NCBI RefSeq assembly: GCF_016900875.1
Contig: NZ_JAFEUM010000001.1
Span: 572,918 to 636,917 of the forward strand
From: Vibrio ulleungensis
Lineage (GTDB): Bacteria > Pseudomonadota > Gammaproteobacteria > Enterobacterales > Vibrionaceae
Direction: 5' to 3'
DNA length: 64,000 bases
This document shows, piece by piece, positions 9,572-17,505 of this stretch; positions within the stretch are counted from its first letter, which is position 1, and the number at the start of each line of letters is the position of its first letter. Under the pieces are notes generated by a model, which had not been told where the DNA came from, did not search any database, and saw only the letters and a program-made list of their open reading frames with translations. The translations under genes were made by a program, and so were the position numbers.

Positions 9572-10759
9572 ATGAATATTAAAGCGCTGGCACTTATTGC
9601 CGGGTTGTCACCGTTTGTCTACTCAAATACTGCACTTGCATCGTTTTATGACGAAGTCGATGGGCGATTTGACATGGGTCATCACATCGCCGAAAACGCG
9701 ACGGGCTTTTTGCCCATTCCTATACTGATCACCGAGCCCGCCGTTGGTTATGGTGGTGGTATTGCTGGTCTGTTTTTGCATGAGACAGACGAGGAGAAAA
9801 AAATTCGTAAAGAAGCCGCGCTGAAGGCAGTCGATGGTGGTGCGCGTTTGATGCCCGCTGCAATTACAGTGGCCGGCGCCGCAGGGACCGAAAATGGTAC
9901 TTGGTTTGCGTTTGCCGGACATCAGCACTCTTGGCTAAAAGATAAAATCCGATACATGGGCGGCGCGGGTGTCGGCGTTGCCAATTTAGACATTTATAAG
10001 AGTTTAACACTGCCAGGTTTTGGTGGATTTGAACCCATTGATAAAACATTGGCTTTTGGGACCAAGACGGAAGGTGCCGTCATGATGCAGCAACTTCAAT
10101 TTAGAGTTGGGTCGACTCCACTAATGCTAGGGGTAAAGCAAACGGCCTCCATCTCGACCATAGAGACCGAAAGTAGCCTCATTAATTATTTGCTTGAGCA
10201 AACAATAGGCACTGAGACAGTGACCTCAGGCTTAGGCTTACTGTTAGATTACGACACGCGCAATAACTACTTTTATCCTTCGGCAGGGTACAAAGTTAAC
10301 GCGGAGTATATGGTCTATGACGAAGCATTAGGCAGTGACCATGATTACACTAACTTTAACCTTGAAGGCGAAGTGTATATTCCAGTTGCCGATCACTGGA
10401 CCCTCGGTTTTGCAGGGAATTACCAAAAGTTTAATAGTGATGATGTTGTGGTTCAGCCAACGCTTAAACCTTATGTCGAACTTCGAGGTATCTCGGCCTA
10501 TCGCTATCAGGGCGATGAAGTTCAGGTAGTACAAACCCAACTAACCTACGACATAGACTCGCGATGGAAAGTCTCTGGGTTCTATGGGATCGGTCGAGCA
10601 CTGGATGACGGCGAGCAGAATCACGATGAGTTAGCCAGCGGCTATGGCGCGGGTTTTCGATATCAGATAGCCCGCCGCTACGGACTCCACATTGGTGCTG
10701 ACATTGCAAAAAGTAAAGAAGAGAGTGCTTTTTACATCAGCATCGGCAGTGGTTTTTAA
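9572..10759 (+). CDS. Omp85/bacterial surface antigen-type outer-membrane barrel
   Basis: The 395-residue protein begins at ATG 9572 (AGG eight bases upstream; a longer frame from 9518 lacks a signal peptide at its start) with a Sec signal ending near TALASFYDE. The C-terminal two thirds follow the BamA/D15 surface-antigen pattern, including LLLDYDTRNNYFYPSAGYK, the hallmark of this barrel family, and a terminal YISIGSGF ending in Phe. There is no room for the usual POTRA repeats, so this is a short POTRA-less member. Following a patatin lipoprotein gene, it may display or export that lipase; this is inference. Confidence 0.83.
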   Translation: MNIKALALIAGLSPFVYSNTALASFYDEVDGRFDMGHHIAENATGFLPIPILITEPAVGYGGGIAGLFLHETDEEKKIRKEAALKAVDGGARLMPAAITVAGAAGTENGTWFAFAGHQHSWLKDKIRYMGGAGVGVANLDIYKSLTLPGFGGFEPIDKTLAFGTKTEGAVMMQQLQFRVGSTPLMLGVKQTASISTIETESSLINYLLEQTIGTETVTSGLGLLLDYDTRNNYFYPSAGYKVNAEYMVYDEALGSDHDYTNFNLEGEVYIPVADHWTLGFAGNYQKFNSDDVVVQPTLKPYVELRGISAYRYQGDEVQVVQTQLTYDIDSRWKVSGFYGIGRALDDGEQNHDELASGYGAGFRYQIARRYGLHIGADIAKSKEESAFYISIGSGF

Positions 10760-11182
10760 CTCAATGAATTAACTGAGGGCTTCAATTAATAGAGGCCTTT
10801 TGTCGGAAGACAATAAAGTCTGATCGGTTTTTGCTAGCTCGGATCTGGCAGGGCATGAGCGCTAAGACGTTTATGCCCCTTTCCGAGATTTAAGTCCATT
10901 ACGTAACTTGCGCGAAGCACAATTTACATGTCACTCTTTATGCAACCTCTCTACTTATGCAACCTCTCTACCCGTTAAAAGAAACAAACGACAAAATAAT
11001 AAAATTTCTCTTGACCTTAGAGTAATATCCAAGGCTTATAGTTTGTTGTATTGGAATCGCATTCTATATAAACAATCACCTAAATGGCGAACTATCTACC
11101 TAATTGCAACAGAGTTATATTGAAAATGGTTCAAGAACGCCGTATAGAGTTAACTTTTTAGTATTATACTAAGGAAAAATTC
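10760..11182. other. AT-rich intergenic region with a hairpin and a tandem duplication
   Basis: No gene is convincing here. The stretch holds an 11-bp hairpin with two G-U pairs (10851-10861 with 10868-10878, loop CTAAGA, weak T run after it), which may end the barrel transcript, and a perfect tandem duplication listed separately. Base composition becomes clearly AT-rich towards the methyltransferase gene. Confidence 0.5.
10938..10971. repeat. Tandem duplication of a 17-base unit
   Basis: The unit TTATGCAACCTCTCTAC occurs twice head to tail (10938-10954 and 10955-10971) without mismatch. It is the only exact tandem repeat noticed in the window and looks like a recent slippage duplication. 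Confidence 0.9.
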
Positions 11183-11641
11183 ATGAACTTCTTGGAGCTT
11201 AAAGTTCCCCCATTGATACAAGTATTTGTCTGCTTTCTTTTTATGCTCATGACAAGTAGCGGGACTTTAACAGAAGGAGCCTTTACCATTCGTTTTGCGC
11301 TTTGGGGGGCAATAAGCCTTACGGCTGCCGTCGTTAGTCTGTTAGGGGTGTGGGAGTTCAAGCGTCATCAAACTACAGTGAACCCTATGTTTCCAAAGTC
11401 TTCCGCTATTTTGGTACGTTCTGGAGTATTTCAATACTCAAGAAATCCAATGTATCTTGGCTTTTTACTGTTTCTTTTAGCCTTTGGAATTCTATTGGGA
11501 GATATCCAATCTCTCCTAGTCGTCCCTATATTTTTTTGCTATATGACGGTTTTCCAAATAATACCCGAAGAGAGAGCGCTCCAAGATATATTTGGTAACG
11601 AGTACAAAAAGTATCAGCGAGAAGTTAGACGTTGGCTGTAG
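11183..11641 (+). CDS. Isoprenylcysteine carboxyl methyltransferase-like membrane protein
   Basis: The 152-residue protein has four to five hydrophobic segments and the C-terminal signature of the ICMT/PEMT-type methyltransferase family: GVFQYSRNPMYLGF (about 86-99) for cofactor binding, then PEERALQDIFGNEYKKY near the end. Bacterial members methylate unknown small molecules or lipids using S-adenosylmethionine at the inner membrane. AAGGAAAAATTC precedes the ATG. The gene stands alone in an AT-rich stretch, so no pathway can be read from its neighbours. Confidence 0.8.
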   Translation: MNFLELKVPPLIQVFVCFLFMLMTSSGTLTEGAFTIRFALWGAISLTAAVVSLLGVWEFKRHQTTVNPMFPKSSAILVRSGVFQYSRNPMYLGFLLFLLAFGILLGDIQSLLVVPIFFCYMTVFQIIPEERALQDIFGNEYKKYQREVRRWL

Positions 11642-11894
11642 AGGCTTGTAGTTTTGTTTCGGGAATACGCGCTGGAACGGTCAGCAATTGCTATTTGAGT
11701 GACCAAATAGTCTTTAGTTAGCGGGATAATTTCAGTAAAGAGCTCCCGCTTTAAAGTCATCAATTTACTTTCTTGCTTTAAATCGTTTTTGTCCAGCTTC
11801 GTGCTGGCGGGTAGTTCAGCGTAACGTAGATCTGACCCGTTGTGACTTATCCGCCTTGAATCCACTTCTTTAACGCGATGAACCATTATTAAAA

Positions 11895-11926
11895 ATGGGG
11901 AGCACTTTTTAGAATATATGCTCCCC
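11895..11926 (-). terminator. Terminator of the first MATE gene
   Basis: GGGGAGCA (11897-11904) pairs with TGCTCCCC (11919-11926), and on the minus strand the stem is followed by ATTTTTAAT. It lies nine bases after the MATE stop codon. The space 11642-11934 holds no other gene I can support. Confidence 0.8.
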
Positions 11927-11934
11927 AATGATTC

Positions 11935-13272
11935 TTAGCCAATGGCACTGTACATTGTTGTCATCCTCGACCGGGCTCGTAAGCGTTTAAACCTAGTTAT
12001 AAATACCACTGCATCAATGACATTGGCGAGTGCTATCACAGTGAATAGCCAGACGACATCTAATCCGAGATGAGCGATCACTAAGCTCGGAATGACAATA
12101 TTTAACCATAGTAATACGATCTTAATAATAGCTGTTTTGGCGACGTCACCAAGACCTCTTAGTGACGCGGTATAGACGAACTGTAGACCTAATGGAAATT
12201 GAGCTAGACCGATAATCCGTATATAAGTCGAGGCGTCATTGATGACGCTGAGCTCATTGGTAAAGAGGCAGGCGAACGATTCTGGGATGATAGCCATCAG
12301 TCCGCCTATGCCTCCCATAAATAGACACGTCAGCGTTGCAGTGACAGAGGTAACACTATCAATATCTCTTGATCTGTTTGCGCCAACAAATCGACTCACG
12401 AGAGTAGCAGCCGCGGCGGCCGTCCCAAGTCCAGGTAAGAAAGCGATGCTCTCAACTCGGTAGCCAATTTGAAAGCCTGCTGCGACTGAGGCGGCATAGC
12501 TGTTAATGATAGAGATGATAAACAGCCAACTTATCTGGAATGTGAAGTTTTCGACAACAGAAGGAACCCCAAGTTTAAGGATATCCTTCATATGTGTGAG
12601 AGCATTCCTTAGTTGTATTGCGTGCGTAAAAGACTGCTTTATCACAACGAGATAGAGAGCGACACTAAAGGCCGTAGCAACAATCGTTCCTAATGCTGCC
12701 CCTTGAATTCCCATAGCGGGTACGCCAGCGTTACCAAAGATGAACAAGTAATTGAAAACAACGTTCAGCCCTAAACTCGCCATTTTGATTTTCATCGGCA
12801 GTTGGTTATTACCCGTTGAAACAAAATAGGTAAACAGTAAAACATCAAGATAGATAAAAATCGATCCCGCTACTAACGTACCAAAGTACAAATCGCCAAG
12901 TACAGCGACTTCAGCCGTTGTGTGGAACAGCAAATACAAGTCAGCGACAAACGGTATCGCTAATGTACCGATAAGGTATAAGGGTAAAGCGATGATAAAC
13001 ATTGCACCGAGGACATTAGCAGCACATTGTTCTCGTCTTGCCCCAGTAAGGCGAGCGACAAGTATGCCTCCACCGGTGGCAAATAGGTTATCTAAAACAC
13101 CGATTGAGCCAGCGAGTAGCACTAATCCCATACCAACAGCTGTTAGCTCGGCACTACCTAGTTGGCCTATCATGAAAAGATCGATAAGGATCATTGCCAT
13201 ATCAAGAAATAGCTTTAACGATACTGGGATCGCAATTGTTAAAATTTGCTTTGAAAATGATTGAGACGTCAT
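11935..13272 (-). CDS. MATE family efflux transporter
   Basis: The 445-residue protein shows about twelve hydrophobic segments in two related halves, as expected for multidrug and toxic compound extrusion proteins. Marks include DLFMIGQLGS in the first helix pair, STGNNQLPMKIKMASLGLNVVFNY in the middle and SLRGLGDVAKTAIIKIV in the second half. Such pumps export cationic drugs or metabolites using Na+ or H+ gradients. The gene is preceded by an unusually long leader of about 290 bases containing a small peptide frame and several hairpins, which suggests inducible expression by attenuation. It is not closely similar to the second MATE gene at 18844-20220. Confidence 0.9.
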   Translation of the reverse strand: MTSQSFSKQILTIAIPVSLKLFLDMAMILIDLFMIGQLGSAELTAVGMGLVLLAGSIGVLDNLFATGGGILVARLTGARREQCAANVLGAMFIIALPLYLIGTLAIPFVADLYLLFHTTAEVAVLGDLYFGTLVAGSIFIYLDVLLFTYFVSTGNNQLPMKIKMASLGLNVVFNYLFIFGNAGVPAMGIQGAALGTIVATAFSVALYLVVIKQSFTHAIQLRNALTHMKDILKLGVPSVVENFTFQISWLFIISIINSYAASVAAGFQIGYRVESIAFLPGLGTAAAAATLVSRFVGANRSRDIDSVTSVTATLTCLFMGGIGGLMAIIPESFACLFTNELSVINDASTYIRIIGLAQFPLGLQFVYTASLRGLGDVAKTAIIKIVLLWLNIVIPSLVIAHLGLDVVWLFTVIALANVIDAVVFITRFKRLRARSRMTTMYSAIG

Positions 13273-13282
13273 TAACTAAACT

Positions 13283-13320
13283 ACATACACGGTAGCGTAT
13301 GTCTCCATTTAGAGATGGAG
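13283..13320 (-). repeat. Two adjacent hairpins just before the MATE start
   Basis: In the transcript sense, CTCCAT/ATGGAG arms (13303-13308 and 13315-13320) and ACATAC/GTATGT arms (13283-13288 and 13297-13302) form two consecutive 6-bp hairpins. The second ends 10 bases upstream of the MATE ATG. A further hairpin (GCGGAT, 13471-13476, with ATCCGC, 13480-13485) lies inside the upstream small frame. They are placed where alternative pairing could control translation of the pump. Confidence 0.5.
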
Positions 13321-13458
13321 GCTAGTATCAAGGAGTAGATTGTTGAATGGTATGCTCCCAGCACTAGCCGCAATGTTTCGCGGCCGACGAGGGACACGAA
13401 TACGTTAGTTACAAGTACCGTTGAGCGCAGATCTAGCGATGGTTGCTAAATCAGTTAG

Positions 13459-13527
13459 TTACGCTGAGCGGCGGATTCTATCCGCTGAGGCAAAAATACG
13501 AAAATTCCATTTTATGAAATAAGTCAT
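13459..13527 (-). CDS. Putative 22-residue leader peptide upstream of the MATE gene
   Basis: A 22-codon frame begins MTYFIKWNF and ends RIRRSA. It is preceded by AAAAGGAGG at ideal spacing, the strongest Shine-Dalgarno sequence in this neighbourhood. Upstream sits a near-consensus promoter, and downstream lies a hairpin-rich spacer of about 190 bases running to the MATE gene. That order (promoter, tiny well-translated peptide, alternating hairpins, resistance pump) is typical of ribosome-stalling attenuators of antibiotic resistance genes. The peptide sequence itself is not one I recognise. Confidence 0.5.
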   Translation of the reverse strand: MTYFIKWNFRIFASADRIRRSA

Positions 13528-13569
13528 GATGGCCTCCTTTTAGTAATTAACGATTCGTTTAGGTTTCTG

Positions 13570-13598
13570 AAAATAATAAACTTTTGCTGCTATGTCAA
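13570..13598 (-). promoter_or_regulatory. Predicted sigma70 promoter of the leader/MATE transcript
   Basis: Reading the minus strand, TTGACA (13593-13598) is followed after exactly 17 bases by TATTTT (13570-13575). This puts the transcript start about 35 bases before the leader peptide ATG. Confidence 0.6.
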
Positions 13599-13645
13599 AC
13601 GACTACCTGGCTTCTAAGTTCATCCAATTTGTTCAAAGCTTTTCA

Positions 13646-13674
13646 AACGCTGCCTATCATTGAGAGGCAGCGTT
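13646..13674. repeat. Perfect 10-bp inverted repeat
   Basis: AACGCTGCCT (13646-13655) and AGGCAGCGTT (13665-13674) flank a nine-base loop. Neither strand has a T run after it, so it is not an obvious terminator. It lies upstream of the leader promoter and could be an operator or a structured RNA element. Confidence 0.5.
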
Positions 13675-13831
13675 CGTCATTATTGGAATACGAGAAGTTA
13701 TCCGGAGAATGAAAATCGCTTAAAGCTTGTAACAAGCTTTTGCACAAAAGTGTTTTGGATATAGGTCAGTCACTATTTCCAAACGCTTCGTCGGTGGATT
13801 AGGCAATTTAGCTCTTCATTCAACACACAAT

Positions 13832-13858
13832 AGAGCCTGCAACTTGCAAGCTCTTTTG
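13832..13858 (-). terminator. Hairpin directly after the AraC/GyrI regulator gene
   Basis: Outer arms AGAGC (13832-13836) and GCTCT (13850-13854) enclose inner arms TGCA and TGCA with one mismatch pair between. It starts two bases after the regulator's stop codon on the minus strand. The T run is better on the plus strand (CTCTTTTGATTATTT), so direction is uncertain. Confidence 0.5.
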
Positions 13859-13859
13859 A

Positions 13860-14759
13860 TTATTTAATAGCAGTACAGAAACTTACATCAGCATGTTGGG
13901 TTTGCGGGTCGAAGCTATGGTAAAGCTCAAAGCAAGGTCGATCGTCATTTTCTAAGCCAGACTCAATCACTTTGCTCATTAAACTATCCCATGCTACCGA
14001 GTACTGAGGTTTCTCTGTAATCATTTGGCGCATTACAGCGTACATGCCACCAGGGAAGTCTTGCAGTTCGATACCATCGATAATTTCTGTGTCATCTGGA
14101 ACCATCAAACAGATGTCGGTACGACATTTCTCATTGGGCGTGATTTCTGGGTTGTCGTGATAGATAAAGATACAGGTATTTCCTGCTAGGCCTTTCATTC
14201 CCACCCACTGATAAAGTCGACCGCTTGGCTCTTCATAACCGACGCCATAAGGACCTGTTACTCGTACAAAAGCCAATTTTGTTGCGGTAAAATTTTGTGT
14301 TTCCATCTTGTTGCTCCACGTTGTTAGTTCAGAGCCAGTATATGAATCGTTAATGTTGTTGGCGTTTCCAATCTTGCGAAGCGTGTGTCCAATCTTGCTG
14401 TTTCGGGATAACTCAGAAAACTGCTTGTAGTCTTCGCAGTCGCGAAACGCGCTCGGAGTTACGCCGTAGTGTTGTTGAAACGCTTTGGCTAGGCTTTGCG
14501 AAGAAGAGAAACCATATTCAAGTGCAATGTTTATTATCGGTTGTTTCGACATAAATAGGTCATCGGCAGCTGATTGCAGTCTCAAGCGCCTGAGAAAATC
14601 AGCCAGCGTTTCACCTTGCACCGCCTTAAAGATACGATGAAAGTGGTAAGGGGATAGGTTGGCCAATGCCGCGACCTCGAGCAAGTTCAGAGGCTGGTTA
14701 AAGTTCTTTTCCAGAAAACGAATAACCGGTGTTAGCCGTTTTTGATAATCGACACGCAT
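13860..14759 (-). CDS. AraC-family regulator with GyrI-like effector domain
   Basis: Starting from ATG 14759 (GTGAG upstream, and the conserved MxxDYQKRL beginning) gives 299 residues; earlier in-frame ATGs would add a non-conserved tail. Residues about 5-105 hold two AraC helix-turn-helix motifs (LANLSPYHFHRIFKA and IALEYGFSSSQSLAKAFQQHYGVTPSAFR). The C-terminal half matches the GyrI/AraC_E_bind effector domain (KLAFVRVTGPYGVGY, PGGMYAVM). Regulators of this type, such as Rob and BmrR-like proteins, sense hydrophobic toxins and control efflux. The neighbouring MATE pump on the same strand is a plausible target, though no operator is identified. Confidence 0.88.
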   Translation of the reverse strand: MRVDYQKRLTPVIRFLEKNFNQPLNLLEVAALANLSPYHFHRIFKAVQGETLADFLRRLRLQSAADDLFMSKQPIINIALEYGFSSSQSLAKAFQQHYGVTPSAFRDCEDYKQFSELSRNSKIGHTLRKIGNANNINDSYTGSELTTWSNKMETQNFTATKLAFVRVTGPYGVGYEEPSGRLYQWVGMKGLAGNTCIFIYHDNPEITPNEKCRTDICLMVPDDTEIIDGIELQDFPGGMYAVMRQMITEKPQYSVAWDSLMSKVIESGLENDDRPCFELYHSFDPQTQHADVSFCTAIK

Positions 14760-15085
14760 AGCTGAGCTCACTCTTTCCAAAAGGATACTGTATAAGTGTA
14801 CAGACATTGGCCATGGTTTTAAAAGCATATTTGATAAATGCGTAGTAAGCTTAATTTTGGTAAGTATGTTGTTAGCTCTAAGCCAGCATACTCTTATTTA
14901 TCAAGCAACATAGTGCCTGTATTGATCTTAGTTCACTTTCTCAAGGTTCCTGATTCATTTATGCCCAGAGACGAGTCGGCGGGACTACGGCTAATCCAAC
15001 TGAACCCCATTGTGTACCTCGTTCAAGTTAAGGGTGAAAGAGGGGCTGTGGATTCCATACATCAAGTATCAACTATTAGTAAAGA

Positions 15086-15493
15086 GCATCTGAGCGAGAA
15101 CTTGAAAGATTCAGAGCTATTTTTGCCTATCGCTCATATGGCATTCCAGTCGGTGAAATTAAGAACTTGATGCAGAAGTCTCAAGACGAGAATCGAGAGT
15201 TGGTATTGTGACAACAGTTTGCTGCTCTAGATATGGAGATTCAAAAGATTCGTCAGCAACAACACTCCATTATGACTTTACTCAAAGAACCTGAACTTCT
15301 TAATCGAGGGCTGTTAACGAAAGAGCGATGGGTAGAAATCCTTAGAGAATCAGGCATGAATGATCAGGATATGATTAATTGGCATAAGCGCTTTGAACAA
15401 ATGGAACCGCTTGGCCACCTTAAATTTCTACAATCACTAAATATTAGTGAGAATGAAATCGCAGAGATCAGAGGGTGGTCAAGAGAACCATAA
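15086..15493 (+). pseudogene. Broken MerR-family regulator gene
   Basis: One frame from about 15086 reads SERELERFRAIFAYRSYGIPVGEIKNLM, the second half of a MerR DNA-binding domain. It hits a TGA at 15209-15211 and then continues in the same frame as QQFAALDMEIQKIRQQQHSIM, the MerR coiled-coil dimerisation helix. It ends in a domain with WVEILRESG, WHKRFEQMEP and EIRGWSR (to TAA at 15491-15493). The N-terminal helix-turn-helix is missing: the same frame has stops immediately upstream. The gene has therefore lost its start and carries an internal stop. An 86-residue product from ATG 15233 would contain only the dimerisation and C-terminal parts. Confidence 0.75.
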
Positions 15494-15633
15494 TCTAGCC
15501 TTTCGCATTCTCAGAGGTAGCTCAATGGCACAAAATTATCTCAAGAGATCTACCTAGCTTTTGTCCAAATGTGGGCTTGCGGTAGCGCGAGACACATAAT
15601 TATTTCATGGCTAAAAGCTGATTCAATCGAGTT

Positions 15634-16839
15634 TTATGCAACACTTTCGCCTAGCTTAAAATGAAGGAGTTTCGACGAAACATGTTGAGTATCTACAGAT
15701 AGACTCTCAGATTGATTGGTCAATTTTACAAGAGCGTGAGATATGTCTGACAACGAATCGTTAATAGATAACACGTTGGTATTGATCTCTTCAGCGACAC
15801 AGCTTTGCTCTTCTGCTGCTGTCGCAATTTGAGTAACCATATCCGATGCTTGGGCAATGTCTTCAGTGATCTGACACGCTTCTGTTAGACGACCATTAAT
15901 GGCGTTGACAGCAACTTCAACATTGCTGCCTATTACTTGCATTGCATCGTGAGTGTTTCTTGCGTTTGTATTTAGTGCTTCAATGGTAATCTGAATCTTC
16001 TGTGTCGATTCCTGAGTACGGCTCGCAAGATTTCGAACTTCATCTGCAACGACGGAGAAACCTCGCCCTTGTTCCCCAGCTCGTGCAGCTTCGATTGCAG
16101 CGTTTAACGCAAGTAGATTGGTTTGCTCTGATATCCCTTCGATGATATTGGTCATTTCGTTGATCTGACATACTCCGCTGTTGAGTTCTTCGATATGTTG
16201 TTGCGAGGAGTGAATGTGCTTAGAGTCGCTTTCGGTACCGTGCGCCATATTTTGCATAGCCGCGCTACTCGATTGTGCGCTTTTGGTGACATGCTGAGCT
16301 GCATCAGCAGCAACCGAGGCATTGGAGGCAATTTGAACTACAGTTGCTGACATTTGCGTCATCGCTGACGCAAGTTGGTCGAGTTGGCTTTGTTGAGACT
16401 CAATATGAGTGAGACAGTGACTCCCAGTTTGATGTAATTGAGCAGAATTCTTGGTGTATTTTTCAAGGACTGACACTAAATCTGAGATCATTTCTTTGTT
16501 CGATTTTCTTAGTCTCTCAGTATTCTTGATGCAAGTTGTCAGCTCATCGTTACCTTGATTGTCTAGTAGCTGAGGAGTATTGAGTGAGTGGCTGAGATCG
16601 CCTTCTGCCATTCGTGCTAATTGACGGTTGATGATTCGTAATCGAGAAACGATGCTTAGGTAAATCCGGAATGTAATACCTAGGATAACAACAACTTCAC
16701 ATCCAATGAGCAACAGTTTTAATTGAGTGCTAAGTAAGGGATTGGCTATAAATATAAGCGGTATAGCGATTGAGATAACGATGGCAAACACAGCAAGCAA
16801 TAGCATGTGTAATCGAAAGGTATAATGCAGATTTTTCAT
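15634..16839 (-). CDS. Methyl-accepting chemotaxis protein without periplasmic sensor
   Basis: ATG 16839 has AGGGATGAT directly upstream, giving 401 residues. Two membrane helices (about 10-30 and 37-58) are separated by only a few residues, so there is no periplasmic ligand domain. A HAMP-like segment follows ([18 protein letters not shown]), then a long coiled-coil signalling domain with the invariant hairpin tip region [24 protein letters not shown]. The protein should therefore respond to an intracellular, membrane or energy signal. There is no C-terminal CheR/CheB tether pentapeptide. A longer frame from 16932 adds 31 polar residues without a ribosome site. Confidence 0.9.
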   Translation of the reverse strand: MKNLHYTFRLHMLLLAVFAIVISIAIPLIFIANPLLSTQLKLLLIGCEVVVILGITFRIYLSIVSRLRIINRQLARMAEGDLSHSLNTPQLLDNQGNDELTTCIKNTERLRKSNKEMISDLVSVLEKYTKNSAQLHQTGSHCLTHIESQQSQLDQLASAMTQMSATVVQIASNASVAADAAQHVTKSAQSSSAAMQNMAHGTESDSKHIHSSQQHIEELNSGVCQINEMTNIIEGISEQTNLLALNAAIEAARAGEQGRGFSVVADEVRNLASRTQESTQKIQITIEALNTNARNTHDAMQVIGSNVEVAVNAINGRLTEACQITEDIAQASDMVTQIATAAEEQSCVAEEINTNVLSINDSLSDISHALVKLTNQSESLSVDTQHVSSKLLHFKLGESVA

Positions 16840-17505
16840 ATCATCCCTGAGCAACATAGCGAACCATCTATAATGGTCGCATAGTTTAGAGCAGCATGAT
16901 ATTTCATGGGTGGGAAGCGAGCTTTTATCCATAAGAAATTTATGGATTATTGTTGAAGCTAACTAAAACTTGAAATGAACAATGTTGGCCTGAAATTGTG
17001 AATAATCCATGAATATCTGTGCATTTAGGGTGATCTTCGGTGCACTTAACTCAATATTAGGCCTGTATAAGGAAGAGTTCTGAGCCGTAGCCAATGACTT
17101 TTTGGTTCTTAAATCTGCGAAGTTGATCGCCCTCATTATGGCTATCTCACCTTCTAATTAACGGAGAGCCATAGCACCAAATTAACACTTATTATTCAGC
17201 CTCGGAGATGGTTTATACGAAAGTGTATAACCACAAGGAGAGCCCAAACCAAACTTAACAAGAATTGAAGAAATTGGGTTCATCTCTACGGTTCTTTCTA
17301 ATATAGCCAGTGCGAATACGACGAATCACACTTCTTAACTGTGCTTGATCAGGTTTAGGCGTTGCAAATCTCATTTAAGGTCTTGTCGCTTCTTTCAGCG
17401 TTGTGATGCGCCTCAGAAATGTTCAGACACTAGTGTTCATATCGCTTTGGTAAGCTTTAATTCGGAACGTATCTGATCAATCTAAATTGTCTTCTGACGC
17501 CTTTC
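16840..17505. other. Long intergenic region, mostly uncharacterised
   Basis: About 665 bases separate the chemoreceptor from the antiporter gene. I see imperfect inverted repeats near 17140-17180 and 17211-17231, and one small minus-strand frame (listed separately). No terminator after the antiporter gene and no RNA gene could be supported. Confidence 0.5.
17255..17374 (-). CDS. Small basic frame of 39 residues, doubtful
   Basis: The frame begins MRFATPKPDQAQLR and continues with a basic, helical-looking stretch (RRIRTGYIRKNRRDE) before a stop. Its composition is more protein-like than random, but no good ribosome site precedes the ATG and I do not recognise it. It may be a small protein or a remnant of a decayed gene. 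Confidence 0.2.
   Translation of the reverse strand: MRFATPKPDQAQLRSVIRRIRTGYIRKNRRDEPNFFNSC

Noticed and set aside
11614..11928. Minus-strand frame of 104 residues between the methyltransferase and MATE genes
   Set aside because: It runs through the MATE terminator hairpin and overlaps the methyltransferase 3' end; sequence is not protein-like.
13646..13674. Perfect hairpin considered as a terminator
   Set aside because: Neither strand has a T run after it and no gene ends just before it; recorded only as an inverted repeat.
14838..15170. Plus-strand frame of 110 residues before the broken MerR gene
   Set aside because: It overlaps the MerR remnant in another frame and has no recognisable domain; the MerR-like frame is the meaningful one.
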